From contig NZ_CALUXO010000009.1 of the NCBI RefSeq assembly GCF_944324745.1, positions 1-32,527 of the forward strand: a DNA stretch of 32,527 nt, given 5' to 3'. The translations under genes were made by a program, and so were the position numbers. This document shows, one piece after another, positions 7,253 through 15,276 of the stretch. The notes below the pieces were generated by a model. It ran no database searches. It was not told the origin of the DNA and saw nothing but the letters and a program-made list of their open reading frames with translations. Origin of the DNA: an uncultured Thomasclavelia sp. Its GTDB lineage: Bacteria > Bacillota_I > Bacilli_A > Erysipelotrichales > Coprobacillaceae. The first letter of the stretch is position 1. The number at the start of each line of letters is the position of its first letter.

Positions 7253-8455
7253 ATGAAAAGAACATTAATTATTGGTTGTGGTGGAGTTGCCTCAGTAGCA
7301 ATTCACAAATGTTGTCAAAATAGTGATGTATTTGAAGAAATTATGATTGCTTCAAGAACAAAAAGTAAATGCGATAAATTAAAAGAAGAATTACAAGATA
7401 AAACAAAAACAATCATTCATACAGCTAAGGTTGACGCTAATAACGTTGATGAATTAGTAGCTTTAATGCAAGATTTTAAACCAGAAGTAGTTTTAAATCT
7501 AGCATTACCATATCAAGATTTAAAAATCATGGATGCCTGTTTAATTGCAGGGTGTCATTATATCGATACTGCAAACTATGAACCAGAAGATACTGCTAAG
7601 TTTGAATATAGCTGGCAATGGGCTTATCGAGAAAAATTTGAACAAGCTGGTTTAACTGCAATTTTAGGTTGTGGATTTGATCCAGGAGTTACTGGTGTAT
7701 TTAGTGCTTATGCTTTAAAACACGAATTCGACGAAATTAATTATATTGATATTTTAGACTGTAATGGTGGTGACCATGGTTATCCATTTGCCACAAACTT
7801 TAATCCAGAAATTAATATTCGTGAAGTTTCTGCTAATGGAAGTTATTGGGAAGATGGTCATTGGGTTGAAACAAAACCAATGGAAATTAAACGTGAATAT
7901 GATTTTGCCCAAGTTGGTAAAAAAGATATGTATTTATTACATCATGAAGAATTAGAATCATTAGGAATTAATATTCCTGGTATCAAAAGAATCCGTTTCT
8001 TCATGACTTTTGGTGAAAGCTATTTAACTCATTTAAAATGTTTAGAAGATGTAGGGATGACATCAATTGAACCAATTGAATTTGAAGGAAAACAAATTAT
8101 CCCACTACAATTTTTAAAAGCAGTTTTACCAGATCCAGCTAGTTTAGGACCAAGAACTGTTGGTAAAACTAATATTGGATGTATTTTCCAAGGTAAAAAA
8201 GATGGTGAATACAAAAAATACTATTTATATAATGTCTGTGATCATCAAGAATGCTATAAAGAAGTTGGTTCTCAAGCTGTTAGCTATACAACTGGAGTAC
8301 CAGCAATGATTGGAGCAATGCTATTATTACAAGGAAAATGGAAAAAACCTGGAGTATATAATGTTGAAGAATTCGATCCAGATCCATTCATGGATGCTTT
8401 AAATAAATGGGGATTACCATGGATTGAAGATCGTAATCCAGTATTGGTGGACTAA
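7253..8455 (+). CDS. carboxynorspermidine/carboxyspermidine dehydrogenase (saccharopine dehydrogenase family)
   Basis: Condenses putrescine (or diaminopropane) with L-aspartate-4-semialdehyde and reduces the imine to carboxyspermidine (or carboxynorspermidine). The 400 residues begin with an NAD(P)-binding Rossmann loop (LIIGCGGVASVAIHKC) and show the saccharopine-dehydrogenase-like pattern: VVLNLALPYQD, CHYIDTANYE, and GCGFDPGVTGVFSAYA. The length fits the CASDH/CANSDH group. The assignment rests largely on the adjacent nspC, its usual partner. ATG follows the speB stop directly and has RBS AAAGGAG. The stop overlaps nspC by one base. Confidence 0.9.
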   Translation: MKRTLIIGCGGVASVAIHKCCQNSDVFEEIMIASRTKSKCDKLKEELQDKTKTIIHTAKVDANNVDELVALMQDFKPEVVLNLALPYQDLKIMDACLIAGCHYIDTANYEPEDTAKFEYSWQWAYREKFEQAGLTAILGCGFDPGVTGVFSAYALKHEFDEINYIDILDCNGGDHGYPFATNFNPEINIREVSANGSYWEDGHWVETKPMEIKREYDFAQVGKKDMYLLHHEELESLGINIPGIKRIRFFMTFGESYLTHLKCLEDVGMTSIEPIEFEGKQIIPLQFLKAVLPDPASLGPRTVGKTNIGCIFQGKKDGEYKKYYLYNVCDHQECYKEVGSQAVSYTTGVPAMIGAMLLLQGKWKKPGVYNVEEFDPDPFMDALNKWGLPWIEDRNPVLVD

Positions 8456-9564
8456 TGAAAACGCCATACTATTTAATTGACGAAGAACTTTTAAGAAAGA
8501 ACTTAGAAGTTCTTCATTATGTCAAAGAACAAACTGGATGCAAAATATTATTAGCACAAAAATGCTTTTCAATGTTTAGTGTCTATCCATTGATCGGTCA
8601 ATATTTAGATGGAACGACAGCCAGCGGCCTTTTTGAAGCTAAATTAGGATATGAAGAGATGAAAAAAGAAAATCATGTCTATAGCGCTGCTTATCGTGAT
8701 GATGAAATTGAAGAAATCATGAGTTTATGTGATCATGTGGTTTTTAATTCATTTAACCAATGGCAAAAATATCAGGACTTGGCCAAAGCAACTAATACGT
8801 CATGTGGAATTAGAATTAATCCTGAATGCTCAACTCAGGTTGGTCATGCCATTTATGACCCTTGTGCCGACTATTCAAGAATGGGAGTAACGCTTGAAAA
8901 CTTTAATGAAGAGTTGTTAGAAGGAATTGAAGGATTGCATTTCCATACTTTATGTGAACAAAATAGTGATGATTTATTAACAACAATTAAAGCAGTAGAA
9001 GCTAAGTTTGGCAAATATTTAAAACAGATGAAATGGCTAAACTTTGGTGGTGGTCATCATATTACTAGAGAAGATTATGATATTGAATTATTAATCAAGA
9101 TCATTAATGAAATCAAAGAAAAATACCAAGTTGAAGTTTACTTGGAACCTGGTGAAGCAGTAGCCTTAAATGCTGGATTTTTAGTATCTAGTGTGTTAGA
9201 CATTGTTCATAATGGAATAGATATTGCGATTATGGATACATCAGCAGCTTGTCATATGCCAGATGTTTTAGAAATGCCATATCGTCCTGATGTTATTGAT
9301 AGTGATAAACCGGGAGTAAAAAAATATACTTATCGTTTAGGAGGACCAACTTGTTTAGCTGGTGATATTATTGGTGACTATTCATTTGATCAGCCATTAC
9401 AAATTGGTCAACAATTATGGTTTAAAGATATGGCGATTTATTCAATGGTAAAAAACAATACTTTTAATGGTATGAATTTACCAAGTATTGTTTTAAAACA
9501 AGGTGATAAATTAACGGTAGTTAAATCCTTTGGTTACAAAGATTTTAAAAACCGATTAAGCTAA
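8455..9564 (+). CDS. nspC: carboxynorspermidine decarboxylase
   Basis: Decarboxylates carboxyspermidine to spermidine (and carboxynorspermidine to norspermidine). It is a fold-type III (alanine-racemase-like) PLP enzyme of 369 residues. The PLP lysine is K36 in LLAQKCFSMFSVYP, followed by DGTTASGLFEAKLG as in Vibrio NspC. Further landmarks are the HTLCEQ segment, the glycine-rich LNFGGGHHIT that binds the PLP phosphate, YLEPGEAV, and GPTCLAGD. It is the last gene of the polyamine operon. Its stop overlaps the stop of the opposing HAD gene by four bases. The substrate preference (carboxyspermidine or carboxynorspermidine) is not readable here, but a putrescine-forming operon suggests spermidine. 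Confidence 0.94.
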   Translation: MKTPYYLIDEELLRKNLEVLHYVKEQTGCKILLAQKCFSMFSVYPLIGQYLDGTTASGLFEAKLGYEEMKKENHVYSAAYRDDEIEEIMSLCDHVVFNSFNQWQKYQDLAKATNTSCGIRINPECSTQVGHAIYDPCADYSRMGVTLENFNEELLEGIEGLHFHTLCEQNSDDLLTTIKAVEAKFGKYLKQMKWLNFGGGHHITREDYDIELLIKIINEIKEKYQVEVYLEPGEAVALNAGFLVSSVLDIVHNGIDIAIMDTSAACHMPDVLEMPYRPDVIDSDKPGVKKYTYRLGGPTCLAGDIIGDYSFDQPLQIGQQLWFKDMAIYSMVKNNTFNGMNLPSIVLKQGDKLTVVKSFGYKDFKNRLS

Positions 9565-10409
9565 TTAAATAATTTTTTTAAACAATCAAGAACCCCATCT
9601 TGATTGTTTGTTTTATCAGAAAGATAACGCGCCTGGTTACATGTCGTTCGTAAACCATTTTTCATAGCAATCCCAATTTTAGCTTGGCTTAGCAACAATT
9701 CATCATTGCCACCATCACCAAAAGCTAAAACATGATCAAGTGATAAATTAAGCTGTTTGCAAATATAATTTATAGCATAGGCTTTATTGACCGTCTTTTT
9801 TACTAATTCAATACAAAAGGGACTTGTGTAATATAATTGATATTGATGAGAAAAGTTATGTTTAATTGCGTTCTCGATTCTTTTTAATTTTCGGGGACTT
9901 GAAAGAAAACATAGTTTACCAACTTGTTTCCAAGGAACTGTTTCATTATGACGATAGAATGTTAAGTCCGGATAACGTTTAGTAAATAAGCGAATAGCTG
10001 GAATAAGACGATAAATCCAACGATTGACTTTTAACTGATATTTGTTTTCGTAATTAGTTCGTAAATTAATTTTTAATTTATCAGCTAATGTAATCAATGG
10101 TACTAAATCATCGGTATTTAAGTAATCATAGTGAAAGGTTTTATTTGTGGCTAATTCATAAATAGAAAGACCGTTGCAGCATACGACATAGCCATGATGG
10201 TCTTTCATTTTTAACTGCTTGATATAAGGTTCTAGTTCATAAAAGAAACGGCCGGTTGCTAGAACTAGAGTATAACCATGCTGCTGTAAGTTAATTAAAT
10301 AATTAATAGTTTCTAAACTTATTTTTTTAAAACGATTAAATAATGTTCCATCAAGATCACAAACAATTATTTTAATCATATTAATATCTTGTTGTCTGAT
10401 TGTTTTCAT
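9561..10409 (-). CDS. Cof-type HAD-IIB family hydrolase
   Basis: A 282-residue phosphatase of the Cof subfamily, which acts on sugar phosphates and other small phosphates in the cytoplasm. Motif I is CDLDGTLFN (D18, D20), motif II LATGR, and motif IV GDGGNDEL near the C-terminus, with the C2-type cap between. The start at 10409 is preceded by AAAGGTGG with short spacing. An internal ATG ten codons later (MIKIIVCDLDGT) is where most relatives begin, but it has no RBS. It is transcribed towards the polyamine operon and overlaps nspC tail to tail. The substrate is unknown. Confidence 0.9.
   Translation of the reverse strand: MKTIRQQDINMIKIIVCDLDGTLFNRFKKISLETINYLINLQQHGYTLVLATGRFFYELEPYIKQLKMKDHHGYVVCCNGLSIYELATNKTFHYDYLNTDDLVPLITLADKLKINLRTNYENKYQLKVNRWIYRLIPAIRLFTKRYPDLTFYRHNETVPWKQVGKLCFLSSPRKLKRIENAIKHNFSHQYQLYYTSPFCIELVKKTVNKAYAINYICKQLNLSLDHVLAFGDGGNDELLLSQAKIGIAMKNGLRTTCNQARYLSDKTNNQDGVLDCLKKLFN
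9580..9615 (+). terminator. terminator of the polyamine operon, inside the 3' end of the opposing HAD gene
   Basis: A perfect 12-base-pair stem (9580-9591 with 9598-9609, loop ACCCCA) is followed by GTTTTAT on the plus strand. It lies 16 bases past the nspC stop and within the last codons of the minus-strand HAD gene. The minus strand has an A run after the stem, so it should act mainly on plus-strand transcription. Confidence 0.7.
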
Positions 10410-10483
10410 AAGCCACCTTTTTTGTTAATTATAGCTAATTTTATTATTGTAAACAACTGGCTATAATTAAAATGATTATTGTA

Positions 10484-10511
10484 TTGTTTGGAAAAAAATA
10501 AAGTTTATGAT
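10484..10511 (+). promoter_or_regulatory. candidate promoter of the metal/arsenic exporter gene
   Basis: TTGTTT (10484-10489) and TATGAT (10506-10511) are separated by 16 bases in the divergent region between the HAD and exporter genes. RBS AAAGGAGG at 10528-10535 follows. Confidence 0.45.
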
Positions 10512-10540
10512 AGAATTCAAAAGAATGAAAGGAGGTTTTT

Positions 10541-11359
10541 ATGGAATTATTAATTGAACCAATTGAAGAATCACTAATGAGTTTGCCAGTGTTATTCTTT
10601 GCTTACTTAATAGTTGAGTATATATCAAATCAAAATGCTCTTAATAAAATTATGGAGTTTGGAAAAGTAGGACCTTTTATTGGAGCTATTTTAGGTAGTA
10701 TTCCCCAATGTGGCTTTTCAGTAGTGGCGGCAAGATTATATTCAATGCGCTATATCACTATGGGAACATTACTTGCGATTTTTATGGCTACTAGTGATGA
10801 AGCCTTAGCTATTTTGATTGCCCATCCTAATTTATGGACCATGATGATTATTTTAATTGTTTTAAAAATTGTGATTGGAACAGTAGTAGGAATGGTGGTT
10901 GATGGAATTCATCATCAAGGAAAAGACGATTATGAATATCTTCAAGTAGAACCATGTGACTGTGGCTGTCAGCAAAGTATCTGGATTCCAGCTTTACGAC
11001 ACACCGTTACAACATTTTTCTTTATTTTATTAACGAATATTGTTTTTACGTATTTAGTAGCGTTAGTAGGTGAAGATAATCTTACAAATATTTTAAGAAC
11101 CCATTGGATTTTTCAACCGATTATAGCTGGATTAGTGGGATTTATTCCTAACTGTGCTGGTTCCGTTATTTTAACGCAATTATATGTTGCTGGTGGTCTT
11201 GGATTTGGAGCTTTGGTTACTGGGTTGATGACCAGTGCTGGGGTTGGAACCATGGCATTAATTCGATATAATGAAGATAAAAAGGATACTGCTAAAATCT
11301 TTTTACTTTCATATGTCATTGCTTTAATAGCTGGATATATTTTATCGTTTATATTTTAA
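10541..11359 (+). CDS. putative heavy-metal/arsenic exporter, ArsP_2 (PF11449)-like membrane protein
   Basis: A 272-residue polytopic membrane protein with two similar halves. Each half has the same signature before a helix: GSIPQCGFS (52-60) and GFIPNCAGS (200-208). A soluble loop between the halves carries C139, C141 and C143 (CDCGCQQ), a likely metal-binding site. ATSDEA (83-88) in half one matches the position of TSAGVG in half two. Such proteins are annotated as arsenic efflux or putative manganese transporters; neither substrate is established here. Gene neighbours give no help. It stands alone between its promoter and the terminator at 11358-11379. Confidence 0.8.
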   Translation: MELLIEPIEESLMSLPVLFFAYLIVEYISNQNALNKIMEFGKVGPFIGAILGSIPQCGFSVVAARLYSMRYITMGTLLAIFMATSDEALAILIAHPNLWTMMIILIVLKIVIGTVVGMVVDGIHHQGKDDYEYLQVEPCDCGCQQSIWIPALRHTVTTFFFILLTNIVFTYLVALVGEDNLTNILRTHWIFQPIIAGLVGFIPNCAGSVILTQLYVAGGLGFGALVTGLMTSAGVGTMALIRYNEDKKDTAKIFLLSYVIALIAGYILSFIF

Positions 11360-11379
11360 GAGGGTAAACCTCTTTTTTT
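11358..11379 (+). terminator. terminator of the exporter gene
   Basis: AAGAGG (11358-11363) pairs with CCTCTT (11369-11374) around GTAAA, followed by a T run. The stem begins within the stop codon. Confidence 0.85.
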
Positions 11380-11435
11380 GCATATTTTTAATTTGTTTGC
11401 CAACAATAAATAATGTGTAAAAAGGAGTTAAATTT

Positions 11436-12401
11436 ATGAACGATAACCATGATTTAAAGAAAATAGTTTTAATTGGGACGGGATTAGTAGGAATGTCAAT
11501 GGCATATTCACTATTAAATACTGGTGGAATTGATGAGTTAGTTTTAGTTGATATTGATGAAGAAAAAGCAATCGGGGAAGCTATGGATATCAACCATGGA
11601 TTACCCTATAGCAAAAGTAGTCTAAAAGTAAAAGTAGGAAATTATAGTGATTGCGCTAATGCTGATATTGTTGTAATAACTGCTGGTGCTAACCAAAAAC
11701 CAGGACAAACAAGATTAGAATTAACAGTTGTAAATGCTAAAATTATGAAAAATATTACAAAGCAGATTATCGCCAGTGGCTTTGCTGGAATTATTATAGT
11801 AGCCAGTAATCCAGTTGATATTATGACATACGTGGTAAAACAAATCTCTAATTTACCAGCTAACCAAGTAATCGGTAGTGGAACGATTTTAGATACCGCC
11901 CGACTTCGATATTTATTAAGTGAATTTTTACAAGTATCAGTGTCTAATATCCATGCTTATATATTAGGAGAACATGGTGATTCTTCCTTTGTTCCTTGGA
12001 TGAATACTTATATTGGCTGTAAAAGTTTGATGGAATATATTATTGAAATGAATATTGATATGAATCAGCTACATCAAATCTATCAAGAAGTCCGTGAAGC
12101 TGCTTATGAAATAATAAAACGTAAAAATGCTACTTATTATGGAATAGGATTAGCTTTAAATCGCTTAATTAGGGCGATAATGGAAGATGAAAATGCTATT
12201 TTAACTGTTTCTGCTTATCAAGAAGGTGAGTTTAAGCAACAAGGTTTATATATTGGGGTGCCTGCTATCATTAATCGCCAAGGAATTAAAAAAATTGTGC
12301 CCTTAAATTTAAATGATGTTGATCAGCAAAAATTTAATCAAAGTTGCCAAACATTAAAGGATATAATTATAAATCAAATCGAACCCATCATTAACTCATA
12401 A
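11436..12401 (+). CDS. ldh: L-lactate dehydrogenase
   Basis: Reduces pyruvate to L-lactate with NADH, the fermentative redox outlet. The 321 residues show the Rossmann loop IGTGLVGMSMAY, the NAD-specific acidic residues VLVDID (37-42), the mobile-loop arginine R93 in KPGQTRLEL, SNPVDIMTY, SGTILDTARLR, and the catalytic histidine H180 in LGEHGDSS. The substrate-specificity loop is of LDH type (Q91-T-R93), not malate dehydrogenase. The RBS is AAAGGAG (11421-11427). It seems to be expressed alone; the amidase gene downstream has its own promoter. Confidence 0.95.
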   Translation: MNDNHDLKKIVLIGTGLVGMSMAYSLLNTGGIDELVLVDIDEEKAIGEAMDINHGLPYSKSSLKVKVGNYSDCANADIVVITAGANQKPGQTRLELTVVNAKIMKNITKQIIASGFAGIIIVASNPVDIMTYVVKQISNLPANQVIGSGTILDTARLRYLLSEFLQVSVSNIHAYILGEHGDSSFVPWMNTYIGCKSLMEYIIEMNIDMNQLHQIYQEVREAAYEIIKRKNATYYGIGLALNRLIRAIMEDENAILTVSAYQEGEFKQQGLYIGVPAIINRQGIKKIVPLNLNDVDQQKFNQSCQTLKDIIINQIEPIINS

Positions 12402-12405
12402 TCTA

Positions 12406-12414
12406 TGTTATAAT
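12406..12414 (+). promoter_or_regulatory. extended -10 promoter of the amidase gene
   Basis: TGT followed by TATAAT (12409-12414) forms an extended -10 just past the ldh stop. No good -35 is visible. Transcription would start about 15 bases before the ATG. Confidence 0.55.
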
Positions 12415-12435
12415 GGATTAGAAGTGGGTGAAATT

Positions 12436-13242
12436 ATGAAGCAAATAATTAGTTTCTTTTTTATCATATTATTATGCACTGGATGTCAGGAACCTAAAGA
12501 GGTAGTTACAAGCAAGGCTGTTAGTAACGATCAAATGGGAATTATTACTCTACAACAAGAAGCCCCTGTTGTAGAAACAACTGAAAATGGAACAACAAGT
12601 AATCCAGTTAATGATAATAGTCGGGTAATTGTCATTGATGCTGGTCACCAACGTTATGGAAATAGTGACAAAGAACCAATTGGTCCGGGAGCAAGTGAGA
12701 CTAAAGCTAAAGTTACAACTGGAGCGACTGGTGTTTCAACTGGTGCATTGGAATCAAATATCAATCTCGAAGTAGCATTTAAACTTCAAGATAAGTTAAC
12801 AGCTGCAGGTTATACTGTTATTATGGTTAGAACGAGTCAGGATGTTAATCTTTCTAATGCCCAAAGGGCCGAGATTGCCAATGAAAATAATGCTGCAGCA
12901 TTTATTCGACTTCATTGTAATAGTGCTGATTCAAGTAGTGCTACGGGAACGCTAACGATGGCACCATCATCTTCCAATCCATATTGCAGTGAGATTGCTG
13001 AGGCTAGTCAGAGTTTATCTAAAAGTGTTGTTAATAATATTTGTTGGCAAACGGGAAGTAAGAATCGAGGAGTAACGATAACCGATACGATGAGTGGTAT
13101 AAATTGGTGTCAAGTGCCAGTAACTATTGTTGAAATGGGTTTTTTATCTAATGTTGATGAGGAACAGAAATTAATTGATAGTAGTTATCAGGATAAGATT
13201 GCTAAAGGTATTGTTTTAGGAATAAATGAGTTTTTAAATTAA
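12436..13242 (+). CDS. N-acetylmuramoyl-L-alanine amidase (Amidase_3), probable lipoprotein
   Basis: Cleaves the bond between MurNAc and the stem peptide of peptidoglycan, outside the membrane. Residues 1-17 are a lipoprotein-like signal (MKQIISFFFIILLCTGC). The lipobox is not perfect because a cysteine occupies the -3 position. A Ser/Thr-rich linker follows to about residue 60. The Amidase_3 domain shows the zinc ligands in VIDAGHQ, a glutamate in LESNINLE and HCNS, and the catalytic glutamate in VEMGFLSN. Start choice: ATG 12436 has AGTGGGTG as RBS; an in-frame GTG at 12424 would destroy it. The gene sits between ldh and ctpA, each with its own terminator or promoter. Confidence 0.9.
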   Translation: MKQIISFFFIILLCTGCQEPKEVVTSKAVSNDQMGIITLQQEAPVVETTENGTTSNPVNDNSRVIVIDAGHQRYGNSDKEPIGPGASETKAKVTTGATGVSTGALESNINLEVAFKLQDKLTAAGYTVIMVRTSQDVNLSNAQRAEIANENNAAAFIRLHCNSADSSSATGTLTMAPSSSNPYCSEIAEASQSLSKSVVNNICWQTGSKNRGVTITDTMSGINWCQVPVTIVEMGFLSNVDEEQKLIDSSYQDKIAKGIVLGINEFLN

Positions 13243-13267
13243 AATTGGATGCTAAATCCAATTTTTT
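13241..13267 (+). terminator. terminator of the amidase gene
   Basis: AAAATTGGAT (13241-13250) pairs with ATCCAATTTT (13256-13265) around a 5-base loop, with further T at the end. The stem starts inside the stop codon. Confidence 0.88.
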
Positions 13268-13485
13268 GTATACGAAAGAAATTTAGAGAAGATAGATGGA
13301 GTATTTGAAGAACTTGGCAGAAATTTATATTATTAATAAAATAAGTAAATATAAAGATTGAGACATTTTAGGAAGCAAGAGATTATGATGATTATCTGTT
13401 GTTTTTTATTTTTATTACTGGTTCAATCTATATTTTAAGATAACTTACCGTTATATTTTATAATCTTTTTCATTTTTTGCTAAAA

Positions 13486-13511
13486 ATATTTTAGAGTTTA
13501 TGCTAAAATAT
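13486..13511 (+). promoter_or_regulatory. perfect 9-bp inverted repeat over an extended -10: candidate operator/promoter of ctpA
   Basis: ATATTTTAG (13486-13494) and CTAAAATAT (13503-13511) are exact inverted copies 8 bases apart. The right arm contains TGC plus TAAAAT (13501-13509), an extended -10 element. A third copy of the half-site, CTAAAA at 13480-13485, forms another palindrome with the left arm. This is the only clear regulatory structure in the 371-base gap before ctpA. The rest of 13268-13613 shows no gene; it also holds a small hairpin at 13548-13565 without a clean T run. Confidence 0.5.
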
Positions 13512-13586
13512 ACAGATGTGAGGATTAGTGCTTTGTTTAAAAATAAGACAATATCATCATATTGTTTGATTTGATAAATTTAAGAG

Positions 13587-13616
13587 AGGAGGGTATTAAG
13601 CAAATTTAGCTTAATG
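13587..13616 (+). promoter_or_regulatory. ctpA RBS separated from the start codon by a hairpin
   Basis: AGGAGG at 13587-13592 is 21 bases from the ATG at 13614, too far for a normal RBS. No usable in-frame start lies nearer. The gap contains TAAGC (13597-13601) and GCTTA (13609-13613), which can pair around a 7-base loop and leave only four unpaired bases between RBS and stem. Confidence 0.5.
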
Positions 13617-15086
13617 GATTATATGGATGATTTTATTCGCCCAAATCATAATCAAATACCAGAAACTCCAAAACCCAAAAAGAAAAGAAGTCATATAAAA
13701 GAAACGATCTTTATTATTTGTATGATCGTTTGCTTGGGAATTGGTTTTGTCTGTGGTTATATAACCAATCAAACGGTACCCGATAGTTTTAGCAGTAATG
13801 ATGGAATTTCATTAATTGATGAAGTTTATGAAACATTAAATGATAATTGGTATAATGCAACCGGTGAAGATGTCGATATTCAGGGAAATTCGATTGCTGC
13901 CATGGTAGCCTCATTAGGTGATCAACATACTGAATATTTTTCTCAGGATGAATCGGAAGCTTTCAATCAAAGCGTTGATGGAAATTATGTGGGAATTGGT
14001 GTTGTGCAAAGAACAGTTAGCCAAGGAACTATGATAATTGAAATCTATCAGAATTCACCAGCGCAAAAAAGTGGTTTAGAAGTTGGTGATATTATCACTG
14101 GAGTTGATGGAACTGATGTATCGGGCATGAGTGCTGATGATATTTCAACATTAGTACGCGGTGAGGCTAATACGGCGGTAACTTTAACGATAATTCGTCA
14201 AGGACAGACACAACAAATTGAAGTTACTAGAGAAAATATTGATAGTGCGGTTAATTATGAAATTCGAAATAATAATGGAAAAGATTATGGCTATGTTCAG
14301 ATTACAACATTTGGTTCGACAACAGCTGATGATTTAGAAAAAGCGCTGGAAGAATTTACGGATGCTCATATTGATACTTTAGTGCTTGATTTACGAGATA
14401 ATGGTGGCGGTTATTTAGTGGCGGCTCAAGATGTTTTAAGTTTGTTTTTTAATGAAGGTGAACTGATGTTCCAAATGGAATATAAAAATGGACAGGTAGA
14501 GCGTTATCAAGCTGATGATAGTCAAACTTTCAATTTTATCAATGGTTATATTTTAGTTAATGGAAATACCGCTTCGGCTTCCGAAGTAGTGGCAGGCGCT
14601 TTACAAGAAAAAGCTAATTATAAGTTAGTTGGAGATCAAACTTATGGTAAAGGAACAGCGCAAACTCAAAAACAGCTAAGTGATGGTTCGGTATTAAAAT
14701 ATACATATGCTCGCTGGTTATTACCAAGTGGGACATGGATCGATGGGAAGGGATTGACTCCTGATTATTCAGTTAATAATGTCGATACAAGTGGTATTGT
14801 TTCTAAGACTCTGGATAATGATTGGAGTTATGATAGTGTTTCTACCCAAATTGCTTCAATGCAAAAAATGTTAAATACCTTAGGGTATCAATGTGACCGG
14901 GATGATGGTTATTTTTCAACTCAGACGGTTACAGCTTTACAACAATTTGAACAGGCTAATAACTTAACGGTTGATGGTATTTATACTGATAGTGATCGTC
15001 AAATCTTAGAAGCAACGGTACTGATTTATGCGGATAGTGACACTAATGATTATCAGTATCAAAAGTTGTTAGAGTTGATTAAATAA
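13614..15086 (+). CDS. ctpA: S41 C-terminal processing peptidase with PDZ and peptidoglycan-binding domains
   Basis: A membrane-anchored serine protease of 490 residues. Residues 1-29 are cytoplasmic and basic near the membrane, and 30-50 is a single transmembrane helix. A PDZ domain follows at about 125-205 (YVGIGVV, then SPAQKSGLEVGDII). The S41 domain has the family landmark DLRDNGGGYL (259-268), the catalytic S321 in NTASASE, and K346 in TYGKGTAQ. The Ser-Lys distance of 25 residues is as in E. coli Prc. A PG_binding_1 domain occupies about 410-470 (MQKMLNTLGYQ, then GYFSTQTVTALQQF), placing it at the cell wall. The preceding wall amidase gene is a plausible functional neighbour. See the separate entry for its unusual RBS spacing. 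Confidence 0.94.
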   Translation: MDYMDDFIRPNHNQIPETPKPKKKRSHIKETIFIICMIVCLGIGFVCGYITNQTVPDSFSSNDGISLIDEVYETLNDNWYNATGEDVDIQGNSIAAMVASLGDQHTEYFSQDESEAFNQSVDGNYVGIGVVQRTVSQGTMIIEIYQNSPAQKSGLEVGDIITGVDGTDVSGMSADDISTLVRGEANTAVTLTIIRQGQTQQIEVTRENIDSAVNYEIRNNNGKDYGYVQITTFGSTTADDLEKALEEFTDAHIDTLVLDLRDNGGGYLVAAQDVLSLFFNEGELMFQMEYKNGQVERYQADDSQTFNFINGYILVNGNTASASEVVAGALQEKANYKLVGDQTYGKGTAQTQKQLSDGSVLKYTYARWLLPSGTWIDGKGLTPDYSVNNVDTSGIVSKTLDNDWSYDSVSTQIASMQKMLNTLGYQCDRDDGYFSTQTVTALQQFEQANNLTVDGIYTDSDRQILEATVLIYADSDTNDYQYQKLLELIK

Positions 15087-15089
15087 TTG

Positions 15090-15130
15090 AAAGAAGATTA
15101 TTAGTTATGATAACTAAAATCTTCTTTTTT
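15090..15130 (+). terminator. terminator of ctpA
   Basis: AAAGAAGATT (15090-15099) pairs with AATCTTCTTT (15118-15127). The stem continues inward through TTAGTT/AACTAA (15101-15106 with 15112-15117) after a bulged A, and ends in a T run. Confidence 0.88.
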
Positions 15131-15222
15131 AGTGTTATAATTAATTTGAATCAAAGCCCTTTTATTAAATAGGATTCTTTTGGATAAAAGTGGATATAAT
15201 GAACGCATAATGGGCATAATTC

Positions 15223-15251
15223 TTTTAAGTTTGCAGGTTTCTTGCTATAAT
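15223..15251 (+). promoter_or_regulatory. promoter of the uvrB operon
   Basis: An extended -10, TGC plus TATAAT (15243-15251), lies 17 bases after TTTTAA (15223-15228). A second TATAAT at 15195-15200 could be another start. RBS AAGGAGGT at 15263-15270 follows. I see no GAAC-N4-GTTC SOS box. Confidence 0.55.
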
Positions 15252-15276
15252 AATTTAGTCATAAGGAGGTGTTTTT

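Noticed and set aside
13548-13565. Terminator or attenuator upstream of ctpA
   Set aside because: ACAATAT/ATATTGT forms a hairpin, but the following TTTGATTTGAT is not a proper T run and the stem is all weak pairs.
15195-15215. SOS/LexA box upstream of uvrB
   Set aside because: GAACGCATAATG resembles half a Firmicutes LexA site, but the second GTTC half is missing.
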